In this document: positions 32,689-43,566 of the stretch, in pieces
Position numbering within the stretch: position 1 is the stretch's first letter
Layout: each line of letters begins with the position of its first letter
NCBI GenBank assembly: GCA_964523105.1
Contig: CAZFZN010000012.1
Coordinates: 62,001 to 126,000 of the forward strand
DNA: 64,000 nucleotides
DNA from: V1-33 sp964523105
Lineage (GTDB): Bacteria; Verrucomicrobiota; Verrucomicrobiia; Verrucomicrobiales; V1-33
Direction of reading: 5' to 3'
Program-made: the position numbers and the translations under genes
Notes under the pieces: model-generated
Seen by the model: the letters and a program-made list of their open reading frames with translations, nothing else
The model's database searches: none
Told to the model about the DNA's origin: nothing

Positions 32689-33416
32689 AACGGCGCGCTT
32701 TCCTGCTTCTCCTGCCGGGTTTGGCCGGCGCGGCAACTCGGCGCGCCGCCGCGCGACGGCCCGCGGCACCACGGACGATGTCGCATCCCGCACTGCGCGC
32801 ACTGGCGGAGGAACGGACGCGCTTTCTGTGCAGCGGCGATCCCGCGGCGGTGTTTCCGGTCTTTTACTATCATGTCACGGAGGAGATTCTGCGGCAGTTC
32901 CGCGCCGGCTCGCTGCAGGAGGGCCCGGTGGTCCTCGAACTGCTGGAGGAATTTTACGCCGCATGGGAACAGAACCGGTCCGGCCCGGGTCGGGCGCCTC
33001 ACTGGCAGCCGTATTTCCAGCGGGCGGAACGGCTGCGGCGCGGGCGGATGCGCTGGCGCGATGCGGCGCACCCGCTGGATCGACTCTCTCCCCGCAGCCT
33101 GCCGGCCCTGTCGGCGGCGGCGCACATCGACGGCGACCTGCCAGGATGCATCGCCCGCGTGCTGGCGCGGCATGCGGAAATTCGCGGGGCGCGGCTGGAG
33201 GCGTTCGAGGCTTCGTTCCGCAGCCTGGATCCGGTCTTTTATGAATGCACGCGCCGGGGATTTCAGGATCTGGCGACGCGCATCCCGGGCGCGCCGGGGC
33301 CCCGCGGACTGGCATTTCAGAGTCGCGCCGCCTGCCGGATCATTATCTCCAAACGCCGCCGCGCGTGGCAGACTGCGCTGCGGCTGTTGTCGAAGAACCG
33401 GCAAGCTTGCGCATGA
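32685..33416 (+). CDS. DUF5995-family protein
   Basis: This 243-aa protein starts at the ATG overlapping the nuclease stop (32685). The N-terminus is Arg-rich with a hydrophobic stretch (MKRRAFLLLLPGLAGAATRR), which may be a Tat-like or Sec signal. The body has VFPVFYYHVTEEILRQ and HPLDRLSPRSLPAL, followed by the AHIDGDLP motif, which is typical of the DUF5995 family of unknown function. The C-terminal part is basic (SKRRRAWQTALRLLSKN). Coupled translation with the AddB-like gene is clear, but their relation is unexplained. Confidence 0.75.
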   Translation: MKRRAFLLLLPGLAGAATRRAAARRPAAPRTMSHPALRALAEERTRFLCSGDPAAVFPVFYYHVTEEILRQFRAGSLQEGPVVLELLEEFYAAWEQNRSGPGRAPHWQPYFQRAERLRRGRMRWRDAAHPLDRLSPRSLPALSAAAHIDGDLPGCIARVLARHAEIRGARLEAFEASFRSLDPVFYECTRRGFQDLATRIPGAPGPRGLAFQSRAACRIIISKRRRAWQTALRLLSKNRQACA

Positions 33417-33727
33417 AGCCGTAGCAAGGCCCGTCCCGGCCTTGTCGCAAGGCATGGATAACGCCAGGATGACCTGCTTTAGCTGTTCGCACCGAAGTCC
33501 TGAAGAATCGGCAAGTCTTCGCGGGCACGCTCCACGATAGAAAGCGACACTCCGGGGATTCTCCGACAAACATCGGGGAATCCCTGTCCGGTCCCGTAAT
33601 CTCAGGGTGAGGATTTTTGCAGCCTCCGCGGATTGTTCGGTGCGGCTCCGGAATCATCGGACTGCTTTCAGTTTGACCTTCCGCAGCCGCACCGCATTCA
33701 CGATACTCCCCCTTACCCTCGACACCC
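33417..33727. other. 311-bp intergenic stretch with two hairpins
   Basis: No gene is supported. There are two stem-loops: CAAGGCC/GGCCTTG (33425-33444, loop 6 nt), just after the DUF5995 stop and a likely terminator without T-tract; and an 11-bp stem GGGATTCTCCG/CGGGGAATCCC (33555-33584, one G-U pair, 8-nt loop). The remaining sequence before 33728 should hold the promoter of the giant gene, but no convincing -35/-10 pair stands out. Confidence 0.5.
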
Positions 33728-36700
33728 ATGCATCCTCCCATCTCTCCGGTGCGGTTCGCCGCCTGTTTCGCCGCACTCGCATCCGCCGTCATGGCAGTGC
33801 CCACCGCCGTCGATGATTCATTCACCACTCCGGAGGATACGGCGGCGGGAAGTTCCGCGGTGGATTTGATCAATGCGAACTTCGAGCCGGCGACGTCCGG
33901 TTTCGAGCTGCCGGCCACGTGGAGTTACAATGATGCCCTCACGGTGGGCCCGAACACCTATCCGGTGGACGAAGCGAGCAACAACTGGAGGTCGGTGGCG
34001 TTCGATACCGCGACCTCGACCCGGGGACCGTGGAAGACGGCGCCGATGCCGATTCAGGGCGGGGGGATTGACGGTCTTGCCGGAGCCGCGAATCTGCTGA
34101 CCGGCATCACCGGGGGCGGTGCTGACAATACGGTCAACGGATACCTCTTCCGCAACAAATTCACGATCACGGCGGCGCAGGCCGCCGCGGCCCCCCAGTG
34201 GGCCATTTCCGTTCTCGCTGACGACGGGTGCGTCGTTTACCTCAATGGCAACGAAATCGGGCGCTCGAACTGGCCCGGCAATGTGACGGTGGAGCCTGAC
34301 GCGCTGATCGGCGGCAACGGCGGCAGCGAAACGGCTTATAACACCATCGTGTTTCCCTCCTCGGCCTTCCTCAACGGAGAGAATGTGTTTGCGGTGCAGT
34401 TGAATCAAAATTCCAGCAACAGTTCCGATGCCGGGCTTGATTTTCAACTCGCGCCCTCCGCCACGGGAGGATTTACGGGAGTGGACGATCCTTTTTTTGG
34501 CACGGCACGAGGTGACTTCTCGGCGCAGACCACGACCGCCAACTCCGGGTTCAACAATTCGGGCTCGCTGCGGGTGCAAATGGGGGCCGTGTTTGCCTTC
34601 GGCGGCGGCGGTTCCGCCGTCAGCGGGGCGTGGCGGAGAACCTTCACGCTCGCCTCCCCGGCGACCGTGACGCTCAGCTTCCGCTACCGCATGCAATCCG
34701 GTCAGGACTACGACGCCGGCGAATATCAGGAGGTGATCTGCGACATCGATGGCACGCAATACGGCACGGTCACCGCCCCGAGCACGCATCCTTCCGTGGC
34801 GTTTCTTGTGGGTGACGGTAATGGGGGCGGGGCCAAAGACACGGGCTGGCAGCAAGCGACCTTCAACGTGCCGCTCGCCGCTGGAGATCATACCCTCCAA
34901 CTGGGCGGCTACGGCAATGCCGGCACTGCCGGTTTCGGCGGGGCGAACGAGAGTTTCAGTGTGGATTTCGACGACGTCCTGCTCAACGTCCCCGGCAGCG
35001 TCTCGCTGCTGGCCAACGACACCGGCGGGGTGGCGCCCGTGACGGCGGTGAAAGCCGGCGATCCCTCCAATGGCACCGTCACCGTGAATGCCGACGGCAG
35101 CTTCAATTACGTGCCGGCTCTCAACTGGAGCGGCACCGATACCTTCACTTACCGCGCGGTGGACGGAACGGGCCAGTCCGCCCCGGCCACGGTGACGATC
35201 ACCGTGACCCCCGTGAACGACATTCCCGTCGCGGTCGATGACGGTCCGCATGTGACCCCGCAGGATCAAACCCTGACGGTGGGAGTGCCGCAAGGCGTGC
35301 TGGAAAACGACTCCGATGTCGAGACCGCCAATCTAACAGCCGTGATGGGCACGCCCTCCCCCAACGGCACCACCGTGCTGAACCCGGACGGGAGTTTCAC
35401 CTTTACTCCGAATCCCGGCTTCGCCGGCACGACGACCTTCACTTACCGCGCCAGCGACGGCACGGCGCAGTCGGCTCCGGCCACCGTGACCGTCAGCGTC
35501 ACCGACTTCCCCGACCCGCCCACGGCGACCAACGACACCTACACCGCTGTTAAGAACACCGCGCTCGTGGTCACCGCCACCGCGCCGGGCACGCAGACGG
35601 ACGAAGTGCTGCCCTACGGCGCCGCCGACTGGCACTACTTTGATTCGCTCGTGCCCGCGAACCGCAATCTCGGCACGGCATGGCGCACCGACGCCTATAC
35701 CGAGACCGCCGACTGGAAAGTGGGCGCTGCGGAACTGGGCTACGGCGACGACGATGAAGCCACGGAGATCAATGACAACCCGGATCCGGCCTTCGACCAG
35801 AATGCCGGCGACAAGTTCATCACCTACTACTTCCGCCGGGCGCTCGACATCAATGATCTTTGGAATGTCACGGGCGTCGCCGTGCAGTTGCGTTACGACG
35901 ACGGTGGTGTGCTCTACATCAACGGCACGGAAGCCGGACGCACGGCCAACATGGGCAATCCCGGCACGGAGGTGCTGTTCGACCAACTGGCCACCGGCAA
36001 TGTGAATGACAATTCCACGCAGGACTTCACCGTACCCGTTTCGGCTTTCTTCCAGGGAGGCAACCTGATCGCCGCGGAAATTCACCAAAACGCCCTGACG
36101 AGTTCCGACCTGACATTCGACCTGCGCATCCGCCTGCAGCGGTCCATCCAGGCCGGTGTCCTCGCGAACGACACGGATCCCGATCCCGGGCAGACGGCCA
36201 CGCTCACGGCGGAAGTGGTGGCCCAGCCGGCGCACGGCACCCTGACACTGAATGCCAACGGCACTTTCACCTACACACCGGCCAACGGCTACACCGGTCC
36301 CGATTCGTTCACTTATCGTGCCAAAGACAGCACCGACCGCACATCGGGCGTGGCGACGGTGGAAATCACTGTGATCACCGGGCCGAACGTTCCGCCCATT
36401 GCCAATCCTGACACCTACGCTGCGACAGAGGACACGCCGCTCAATGTGACGGCTGCATCCGCGGGCGTGCTGCAAAATGACACGGACGCCGAAGACGATG
36501 CCTTCAACGCGGTCCTGGCAAGTCCTCCGGCCAACGGCACCCTGACGCTGAATGCCAACGGCACTTTCCTTTACACCCCGAACGCCAATTTCTTCGGCAC
36601 CGACACGTTCACCTATCGCGCCGCCGATGCCCGGCCGTCCGTTCCGGCCACGGTCACCATCAATGTCGCGGCGGTGAATGACGCGCCGGTGGCCCTGGAT

Positions 36701-39700
36701 GACACTTATTCCGGCGATCCCGGAGTGCCGTTCGTCGTTTCCGCTGCCCAGGGGGTTCTCAGCAACGACAGCGATGTGGACCCGGGCACCACGCTCGCGG
36801 CGATTCTCGTCGCTGCTCCGGCCACCGGCACCCTCACTCTCAATGCGGACGGATCCTTCACCTTCACCGCTCCTCTCGGCGGGAACTACACGTTCACCTA
36901 TCGCGCCGGGGACGGCACCGCCACTTCCGCGGTCACCACTGTAACGGTCCGGCTCAACGCCGTGCCGGTTACCCAGCCCGACTCCTACACCACGGACGAG
37001 GACACGGCCATTCAGGGCACCCCGGGAGTGCTGGCCAATGACAGCGATCCGGAAGGCCAGCCGCTCACTGCCGCGCTCGGCACCAATGTGCAGCACGGCA
37101 CCCTCAGTCTGCAGCCGGATGGAACCTTCCAGTACACCCCGGCGCAGGATTACTTCGGCAATGACAGTTTCACCTACACCGTCACCGACGGCGTTCGCAC
37201 CTCCGCACCGGTGAGCGTCAGCATTACGGTCAATCCGGTGAACGATCCTCCCGTCGCGGTCAACGATGTCTATGGAGTGCGCGTGGACACGACCCTGGAA
37301 ATCACCGCGGCGAACGGCGTGCTGCGCAACGACTCTGACGTGGACAACACGGCCCTCACTGTGTCGCTCATCACCCCGCCGCTGGACGGCACGCTGGTGC
37401 TGAATCCTGACGGTTCCTTCAGTTATGCGCCGGAAGCCGGCTTTTCGGGTGCGCGCAATTTCCAATACCGCGTGAGCGACGGCTCGCTGCTCTCCCAGGT
37501 GGCGACGGTGACCCTGAATGTCTCGGCGGCGCTGAACACGATCGCCATCAGCGAGATCATGTACAACCCGCCCGGCGCGGCCGGGGCGATGGAGGAGTTT
37601 CTGGAGATCTACAACTACGGCGATGCCGCGGTGGACCTCACCGGCTGGGAATTCACCAAAGGCGTGAACTACGCCTTTCCGCCCGGCACGCTGCTCCCGG
37701 GCCGCAGCTACCTCGCCATTCCCGCTAACGCCAGCACCTTCACCGCGAAGTATCCGGCGGTCACCAATGTGACGTCCAGCGACTGGTCGGGCGGCGGCAC
37801 CCTGGGCAATGGCGGCGAGCTGGTGCGGCTCAAGAATGCCGAAGACGAAGTGGTGGATGAAGTCGAGTACTCCGACCAGGGCGACTGGGCGGTGCGCAAG
37901 ATCGTCAATGTGTGGGATGCCACCAACACGCCCGGTGCCGCACCGCCGCCGGTGGGGAATCTGGACACCGATCCCGGGCTCGACTGGCAAACTCCGGCGG
38001 ATCCGGACCTCGAACACGAAAACCCCGGCGGCGCGAGCATTCAGCTGATCAATCCCGCGCTCTCGAACAACGCCGGACAAAACTGGGCGGCTGCCGCGCC
38101 CACGCCCGGAGCGGCCAATACCGCTGTGACCCAGGCGAACAGCGCTCCGCTGATTCGTGACGTGGTTCACAGCCCGGCGGTGCCAAACCGCACGCAGCAG
38201 GTCTATGTCACCGCCCGCATCACCGATGAACTGCTGACGGGTTACAGCGCCTCCGTGTTTTACCGCACCTGGCAGCCGCAGGGGACGAATCCGAATGAAG
38301 CGAACTTCATCGAACTGCCCATGGCCGACAACGGGCAGCGCGGCGACGGCTCCGCCGGGGACAACGTCTTTGGCGCCGTCATTCCGGCGCAGGCGCTCGA
38401 CACGGTGGTGGAGTTTTACGTCCGCGCCGTGGACGCCGGCGCCAATGCCCGCACATGGCCTGCGCCCACCCTCGATCTCGCCGGCGCCAATCCCGTGCAG
38501 AATGCCAACTGTCTCTACCAGGTCAATGAGGAGGTCTGGACCGATCCCCGCTCGCTCTATCAACTGGTCCTGACCGGCGCGGACAACGCCTCATTCAATG
38601 CCGGCCTCAATGACCGCCAGACCAATGTCGGGCGAAACTGCACCGTCATCTTCCGTCAGGGAGGGAGGGCCGACGTGCGTTATCGGGGCATCATCCGCCC
38701 CCGCGGCAACAGTTCCCGCAGCGACACTCCGATGAATCTGCGCATGGACATTCCCGGCGACTCTCCATGGAACGGCCGGACTGCCTTCACTCTCAACTAC
38801 AAGTATTCCTACAGCCAGTTCCTCGGGGCCCGGTTCATGGAGTCGGCCGGCGTGCCCTGCGAAATCGCCGGGGTCGTCGGCATGAGACTCAACGGCCTCA
38901 ACCGTCTGCTCGTCCAGGCCAACGGTCAGCCCGGCCCCAACGGCGTGCGCACCTTCGGCATGTATTGCGACCTCATCCCGCGCGGCGGTGATGTGGTGGA
39001 CCGGTGGTTCCCCGACGACAACGACGGCAACGCCTACGGCAAGATCCGCGCCGGCTTCGGCGGGGCCCGCTGGCAGGTGTCCACTCTGCCAACCCTTCAT
39101 CCCACCGCCGGTTATGCCGTCGGCGGCTATGTCAATGAAGGCTACTGGAAACAAACCAACGCGGCGCAGAACGACTGGACCGACGTCCACGCATGGATGC
39201 AGAGCCTGCAGATGGGGACGAGCGCCGACTTCCACACCCACATCGCCAATACCGTGGACATCGACCAGTGGTGCCGCCTGCTCGCGGTGGCCTCGATCAT
39301 CAATCACGGGGAAACCAACATGACCAACGGCGACGATGACGACTACTCCATCTACTTCGGAGCCGACCGCCGCTGCCGCATCATCCCGCACGACCTCGAC
39401 ACCTGCTTCAATCTGAATGCCATCGGTCTGGGCGATGAAGTCGCGCCGCCCACGGTGACCATCTACCAGTGCACGGACCCGAACTTCATCGACAACGCCA
39501 CCCTGACGCAGATGGACAAGTTCTACCGCAACCCGGTCACCGGTCGGAAATTCAAGGCGGCCCTGCGGCACTATCTCGACACCCTCTTCGCCAAGCCGGA
39601 GTTCGACGCGACCATCGACCGCCTGCTCGACAGTCAGTGGATGGGCAATCAGTTCAATCCCTCCGGCGATCAAATTCGCGCGCACATCAAGGCCTACATG

Positions 39701-42700
39701 GACACGCGGCGCGCCACCATCGAGTCCTTCCTGCCCACGGCCTTCACCGCCGGCACCACGCTGGCTGTGCAAAACGGCTATCCGACGACTTCGTCCGCCA
39801 CCGATCACGGCTCGCTGGGAGGCAAGATTGATCCGGCGCGCACTGCGGACGTGAAAGTGAACGGCATCAGTGTCACCACCAATCCCTACGGCTCCACCGG
39901 CGCCAGTGACAATTCATGGAGCGCCGGCACGGCGGTCACGCTCGCTCCCGGATTGAACACCCTGCTGTGCACCGCTCACGACGAATCCGGCGCGGTCATT
40001 GCCAGTCAGACCGTCAGCATCTGGTATCAGGCGGCCGGCACGAACAAGTCCGGTGCGCTTGCCGCCAGTGAAACATGGACGCCGGCGGGTGGCCCCTACA
40101 ACGTCACCGGCACCCTCACGGTTCCGAACAACATGGTGCTCACCATCGAACCCGGCACCACGGTGCTCGTCGCCTCCGGCGCCGGCATCAGCATCAGCGG
40201 CGGCGGACGGCTCGACGCCCGGGGCACGGCCGCGGCCGGCATTACCATCGCCCGCGCGCCCGGCGGCACCGGCACATGGAACGGCATCACCATCAGCGGT
40301 GCCACGGCGGAGCCCACGCGCCTCAGTTACGTCACCTTCGACAACAATGGCGACACCGCGGTGCACGCGCAGAACGGAGCGAACGTCGAACTCGATCACC
40401 TGACCTTCCGCGTCACCGGTGAACCTTACATCGAAGTGGACGCCAGCAGCTTCCTCATCAGCGACTGCGTCTTCCCCTCCAGCACCGCCGCCTTCGAGCC
40501 GGTCCACGGCAGCGGCGGCATCGCCGCGGGAGGGCGGGGCATCATCCGCAATTGCTGGTTCGGCAAGACGATGGGCTACAATGACAGCATCGACTTCACC
40601 GGCGGCAACCGCCCCGGCCCCGTCCTGCACATTTACAACTGCGTCTTCACCGGCAGCGACGACGACATCCTCGATCTCGACAGCACCGACACGTGGATCG
40701 AGAACTGCGTCTTCATGCACGCGCACAAGAACGGCTCGCCGGACAGCGCCAGTGCCATTTCCGGCGGCCAGGACAACAACGACCGGAGTCAGGTCACCGT
40801 CGTCAACTGTCTCTTCTATGACAATGACCACGCCATCACGATGAAGCAGGGCAATGCCACCGTGGATACGAACGATCCCGCCTCCGGCAACTCCGCCGTG
40901 CTGCTCTATAACACCATTGTCCGCACCACGAAAACCGGCGGCGAGGAAACCGTCTCCGCGGTGCTCAACTTCGACGATGTCAATGACCAGGGGCAGTCCG
41001 TCGCGGGCCAAGGGCGCGGCTTCCACCTCGAAGGCAATGTGATTTGGGACGCCGAGGGCCTCGTGCGCGACTACGTGGCCGCCAACAGTGCGCTGGTGAT
41101 GGTGAACAACTGGCTGCCCGCAGCACCGCCCGCCACCGCCACAGCCAGCGGCAATACGGTCGGCGACCCCCTGTTGAATCTCGCGTTGATCACGACGCCC
41201 GGCGCCGCCACCGCGGAACAGGTCATCGCTGCACTGAAACTGCAGGACTGCTCGCCGGCGCTTGGCTTTGGCGCCGATCTCTCCCGCTCCGGTCTGCGTG
41301 TCGCGGCACCTCCGACCGGCGTCTGGCCGCCGAATGTCAGCATCGCGCTCTCACCCGCGGGCAGCTTCACGCCCACTGGTCAGCCGGCATGGACCTACGG
41401 CTACACGCATTATAAATACACCCTCGACGGCGGAGCCGAGAGCGCCGAGACGCCCCTCGCCACACCGCTGGCACTCACCGGTCTCACTGCGGGTCATCAC
41501 ACTCTGACAATCAGCGGCAAAACCGACGGCGGCCAGTGGGTCTCGGCTCCCTGGAGCCGCACTTTCACCGTCGTGAGCGATGCCCCCACCGTGACGCTCA
41601 GCGAAATCAGCGCCGCAGCCTCCACCGGCCCCGACTGGATCGAACTGCACAATTACGGCACAACCGAGGCGAGCCTCACCGGCTTCAGCCTGTCCGCCGA
41701 CGACAGTCTGCCGGTCAAATTCACCTTCGGATCCGGTGCCCTCGTACCGGCCGGCGGCCGCCTGCTCGTGGATGGCACGCAACTCGGATTCAATTTGAAC
41801 CGCAGCGGCGAAACGATCCGCCTTCAGTCCCCGTCCGGCGCGGATGTGGATGCGGTTGCCTTCGGGCCGCAGATTACCGACCGCACCATCGCCCGCACGC
41901 TGCGCGGCTGGCAGCTCAGCACGCCCACGCAGGGCGCTCCGAACACCGCTGTCTGTGAACTGGGCACGGGCTCGCTCATTCGCATCAACGAATGGCTCGG
42001 CAGCAATGACCTCGTGGTGGACGACGATTTCGTGGAACTCTACAACGGCGAGACCAAACCCGTGAGCATCGCGGGCTGGAGCCTCAGCGACGACTATCGC
42101 AACGCGCCGCAGCAGAATGTCTTCCCGCCGCTCAGCTTCCTGCCCGCCAGTGGCTTCCTCGAACTCATCGCGGACGGCGACACCGCCGCCGGAGCCAATC
42201 ACCTCAGCTTCGGCGTCAGCCGCATTCACGACGGCATCACTCTGCTCAATCCCGCAGGCGCCGTCATGGACAACGTCGTCGTGCTGCCGGGCAATCCCGA
42301 TATCAGTCAGGGCCGCACGCCCGACGGCAGCGTGAACGTTGCCAGCCTCACGCAGCCGACCCCGGGCTTCAGCAACGGCAGCGATCTCAGCGCCGACAAC
42401 GCCGTCATCAACGGCCTGCGCATTACCGAACTGATGTTCGATCCTCCCGGCGGCGGTCCTGAGTATGTGGAATTCAAAAACATCAGCGACGGGGACCTCA
42501 CCATCACCGGCGTGACTTTCGGGAGCGGACTCACATTCACGTTCCCGGCCCTGACACTTGAAGCGCAGGCCTACGCCGTGATCACCCACGATCTTGCCGC
42601 CTTCAATGCGAGGTATCCGGGGGTGCCCGCCACGCAGTGGACCGCCGGCCGCCTCGACAACAACGGCGAAAGCCTGCGCCTCGAATCCGGCGCCTTCGGT

Positions 42701-43516
42701 CTCGGCATTCTCGACTTCCGCTACGAAGGCACCTGGTATCCGGAAACCCGCAGCGGCGCCTCGCTGGAATTCATCGATCCGAACAACGCCCCGCGCAGCG
42801 CATGGGGACTCCAGGCCAGCTGGCAGCCCGCCGTGCCCAGCCCGGGCGGTCCTGGAGTCTTCGGGGTCGTGGCTCCGCTCGACCTCACGATTCCGTCCGG
42901 AAGCGCCGCCATTCTCCACGGCTTCGTCTATCCCGGCGTCCACTCGCCGGGCAGCATCACCGTGGCATGGAACAAAGTCAGCGGCCCCGGCACCGTCCAG
43001 TTCACCGCTCCGAACAACCGTGATACGGACGCCCAATTCTCGGCCCCCGGCGTCTATGAACTGCGCTTCACCGCCACGCCTCCAGCCGGCGCTCCCGTTA
43101 GCGATTCGATGTTCGTCACCGTCGAAGCCGGCTTTGAAAGCTATGCCGACTGGGCCGCCCGCACCATGGCCTCGGTCCCGGCCGCGCAGCGCACCGTCCC
43201 GGCCGATGCCGATCATGACGGTGTCCCCAACGGCGTGGAACACGTTCTCGGCACCGACCCCGCCGCGCCCAGCGCCGGTCCGGAACTGGTGCTGCAGGGC
43301 GGCCGGCTCGCGCTGCGCTACAACGTCGCCGCCAACATCGATCCCGCGATCCAGATCATCCCGCAAATCACCGACGCCGCCGGCAACTGGCAGTCCGGAG
43401 CCGCTTTTCTCGATGAAACGACGGCCGGCACGGTGCACACCGCCACGGACAAGGAAAACCCCGGGGCCGAAGTGCGGAAGCTGCTGCGCCTGAAAGTCGT
43501 CATTCCGCAGCCCTGA
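33728..43516 (+). CDS. Giant secreted protein: tandem-95 repeats, lamin-tail domains, CotH-like kinase, beta-helix
   Basis: This 3262-aa protein has an N-terminal signal (VRFAACFAALASAVMAVPTA). Seven tandem-95/cadherin-like repeats follow (to about residue 1265), each with 'NDTD/NDSD', 'GTLTLNxDGSF' and 'FTYRAxDG' parts. Two of them are split by a beta-sandwich domain (about 25-420 and 615-810). Then come lamin-tail 1 (about 1270-1475, IAISEIMYNPPG), a CotH-kinase domain (about 1600-2005) with RPRGNSSRSDTP and the catalytic IIPHDLDTCF (near 1887), and a right-handed beta-helix (about 2120-2460, LTIEPGTTVLVASGAGISIS). Three more lamin-tail domains follow (about 2624-3040), and a C-terminal calcium-type stalk DADHDGVPNGVEHVLGTDP. 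It would be surface-attached or secreted, with possible protein phosphorylation by CotH and adhesive or carbohydrate-binding sandwiches. No sorting signal was found. It stands alone with its own terminator. Confidence 0.93.
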   Translation: MHPPISPVRFAACFAALASAVMAVPTAVDDSFTTPEDTAAGSSAVDLINANFEPATSGFELPATWSYNDALTVGPNTYPVDEASNNWRSVAFDTATSTRGPWKTAPMPIQGGGIDGLAGAANLLTGITGGGADNTVNGYLFRNKFTITAAQAAAAPQWAISVLADDGCVVYLNGNEIGRSNWPGNVTVEPDALIGGNGGSETAYNTIVFPSSAFLNGENVFAVQLNQNSSNSSDAGLDFQLAPSATGGFTGVDDPFFGTARGDFSAQTTTANSGFNNSGSLRVQMGAVFAFGGGGSAVSGAWRRTFTLASPATVTLSFRYRMQSGQDYDAGEYQEVICDIDGTQYGTVTAPSTHPSVAFLVGDGNGGGAKDTGWQQATFNVPLAAGDHTLQLGGYGNAGTAGFGGANESFSVDFDDVLLNVPGSVSLLANDTGGVAPVTAVKAGDPSNGTVTVNADGSFNYVPALNWSGTDTFTYRAVDGTGQSAPATVTITVTPVNDIPVAVDDGPHVTPQDQTLTVGVPQGVLENDSDVETANLTAVMGTPSPNGTTVLNPDGSFTFTPNPGFAGTTTFTYRASDGTAQSAPATVTVSVTDFPDPPTATNDTYTAVKNTALVVTATAPGTQTDEVLPYGAADWHYFDSLVPANRNLGTAWRTDAYTETADWKVGAAELGYGDDDEATEINDNPDPAFDQNAGDKFITYYFRRALDINDLWNVTGVAVQLRYDDGGVLYINGTEAGRTANMGNPGTEVLFDQLATGNVNDNSTQDFTVPVSAFFQGGNLIAAEIHQNALTSSDLTFDLRIRLQRSIQAGVLANDTDPDPGQTATLTAEVVAQPAHGTLTLNANGTFTYTPANGYTGPDSFTYRAKDSTDRTSGVATVEITVITGPNVPPIANPDTYAATEDTPLNVTAASAGVLQNDTDAEDDAFNAVLASPPANGTLTLNANGTFLYTPNANFFGTDTFTYRAADARPSVPATVTINVAAVNDAPVALDDTYSGDPGVPFVVSAAQGVLSNDSDVDPGTTLAAILVAAPATGTLTLNADGSFTFTAPLGGNYTFTYRAGDGTATSAVTTVTVRLNAVPVTQPDSYTTDEDTAIQGTPGVLANDSDPEGQPLTAALGTNVQHGTLSLQPDGTFQYTPAQDYFGNDSFTYTVTDGVRTSAPVSVSITVNPVNDPPVAVNDVYGVRVDTTLEITAANGVLRNDSDVDNTALTVSLITPPLDGTLVLNPDGSFSYAPEAGFSGARNFQYRVSDGSLLSQVATVTLNVSAALNTIAISEIMYNPPGAAGAMEEFLEIYNYGDAAVDLTGWEFTKGVNYAFPPGTLLPGRSYLAIPANASTFTAKYPAVTNVTSSDWSGGGTLGNGGELVRLKNAEDEVVDEVEYSDQGDWAVRKIVNVWDATNTPGAAPPPVGNLDTDPGLDWQTPADPDLEHENPGGASIQLINPALSNNAGQNWAAAAPTPGAANTAVTQANSAPLIRDVVHSPAVPNRTQQVYVTARITDELLTGYSASVFYRTWQPQGTNPNEANFIELPMADNGQRGDGSAGDNVFGAVIPAQALDTVVEFYVRAVDAGANARTWPAPTLDLAGANPVQNANCLYQVNEEVWTDPRSLYQLVLTGADNASFNAGLNDRQTNVGRNCTVIFRQGGRADVRYRGIIRPRGNSSRSDTPMNLRMDIPGDSPWNGRTAFTLNYKYSYSQFLGARFMESAGVPCEIAGVVGMRLNGLNRLLVQANGQPGPNGVRTFGMYCDLIPRGGDVVDRWFPDDNDGNAYGKIRAGFGGARWQVSTLPTLHPTAGYAVGGYVNEGYWKQTNAAQNDWTDVHAWMQSLQMGTSADFHTHIANTVDIDQWCRLLAVASIINHGETNMTNGDDDDYSIYFGADRRCRIIPHDLDTCFNLNAIGLGDEVAPPTVTIYQCTDPNFIDNATLTQMDKFYRNPVTGRKFKAALRHYLDTLFAKPEFDATIDRLLDSQWMGNQFNPSGDQIRAHIKAYMDTRRATIESFLPTAFTAGTTLAVQNGYPTTSSATDHGSLGGKIDPARTADVKVNGISVTTNPYGSTGASDNSWSAGTAVTLAPGLNTLLCTAHDESGAVIASQTVSIWYQAAGTNKSGALAASETWTPAGGPYNVTGTLTVPNNMVLTIEPGTTVLVASGAGISISGGGRLDARGTAAAGITIARAPGGTGTWNGITISGATAEPTRLSYVTFDNNGDTAVHAQNGANVELDHLTFRVTGEPYIEVDASSFLISDCVFPSSTAAFEPVHGSGGIAAGGRGIIRNCWFGKTMGYNDSIDFTGGNRPGPVLHIYNCVFTGSDDDILDLDSTDTWIENCVFMHAHKNGSPDSASAISGGQDNNDRSQVTVVNCLFYDNDHAITMKQGNATVDTNDPASGNSAVLLYNTIVRTTKTGGEETVSAVLNFDDVNDQGQSVAGQGRGFHLEGNVIWDAEGLVRDYVAANSALVMVNNWLPAAPPATATASGNTVGDPLLNLALITTPGAATAEQVIAALKLQDCSPALGFGADLSRSGLRVAAPPTGVWPPNVSIALSPAGSFTPTGQPAWTYGYTHYKYTLDGGAESAETPLATPLALTGLTAGHHTLTISGKTDGGQWVSAPWSRTFTVVSDAPTVTLSEISAAASTGPDWIELHNYGTTEASLTGFSLSADDSLPVKFTFGSGALVPAGGRLLVDGTQLGFNLNRSGETIRLQSPSGADVDAVAFGPQITDRTIARTLRGWQLSTPTQGAPNTAVCELGTGSLIRINEWLGSNDLVVDDDFVELYNGETKPVSIAGWSLSDDYRNAPQQNVFPPLSFLPASGFLELIADGDTAAGANHLSFGVSRIHDGITLLNPAGAVMDNVVVLPGNPDISQGRTPDGSVNVASLTQPTPGFSNGSDLSADNAVINGLRITELMFDPPGGGPEYVEFKNISDGDLTITGVTFGSGLTFTFPALTLEAQAYAVITHDLAAFNARYPGVPATQWTAGRLDNNGESLRLESGAFGLGILDFRYEGTWYPETRSGASLEFIDPNNAPRSAWGLQASWQPAVPSPGGPGVFGVVAPLDLTIPSGSAAILHGFVYPGVHSPGSITVAWNKVSGPGTVQFTAPNNRDTDAQFSAPGVYELRFTATPPAGAPVSDSMFVTVEAGFESYADWAARTMASVPAAQRTVPADADHDGVPNGVEHVLGTDPAAPSAGPELVLQGGRLALRYNVAANIDPAIQIIPQITDAAGNWQSGAAFLDETTAGTVHTATDKENPGAEVRKLLRLKVVIPQP

Positions 43517-43566
43517 AATCGCGCCGGCCCCGGGAACCGGCCCCCGGCCGAATCGGTCTCTCTCCC

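Noticed and set aside
35333..38563. Minus-strand 1076-codon frame with repetitive Gly/Arg/Val-rich translation
   Set aside because: It is fully antisense to the tandem-95 repeats of the giant protein; the periodicity is inherited from those repeats and codon bias makes the opposite strand open.
41351..43438. Minus-strand 695-codon frame
   Set aside because: Antisense to the lamin-tail part of the giant protein; no signal peptide, domain or plausible start.
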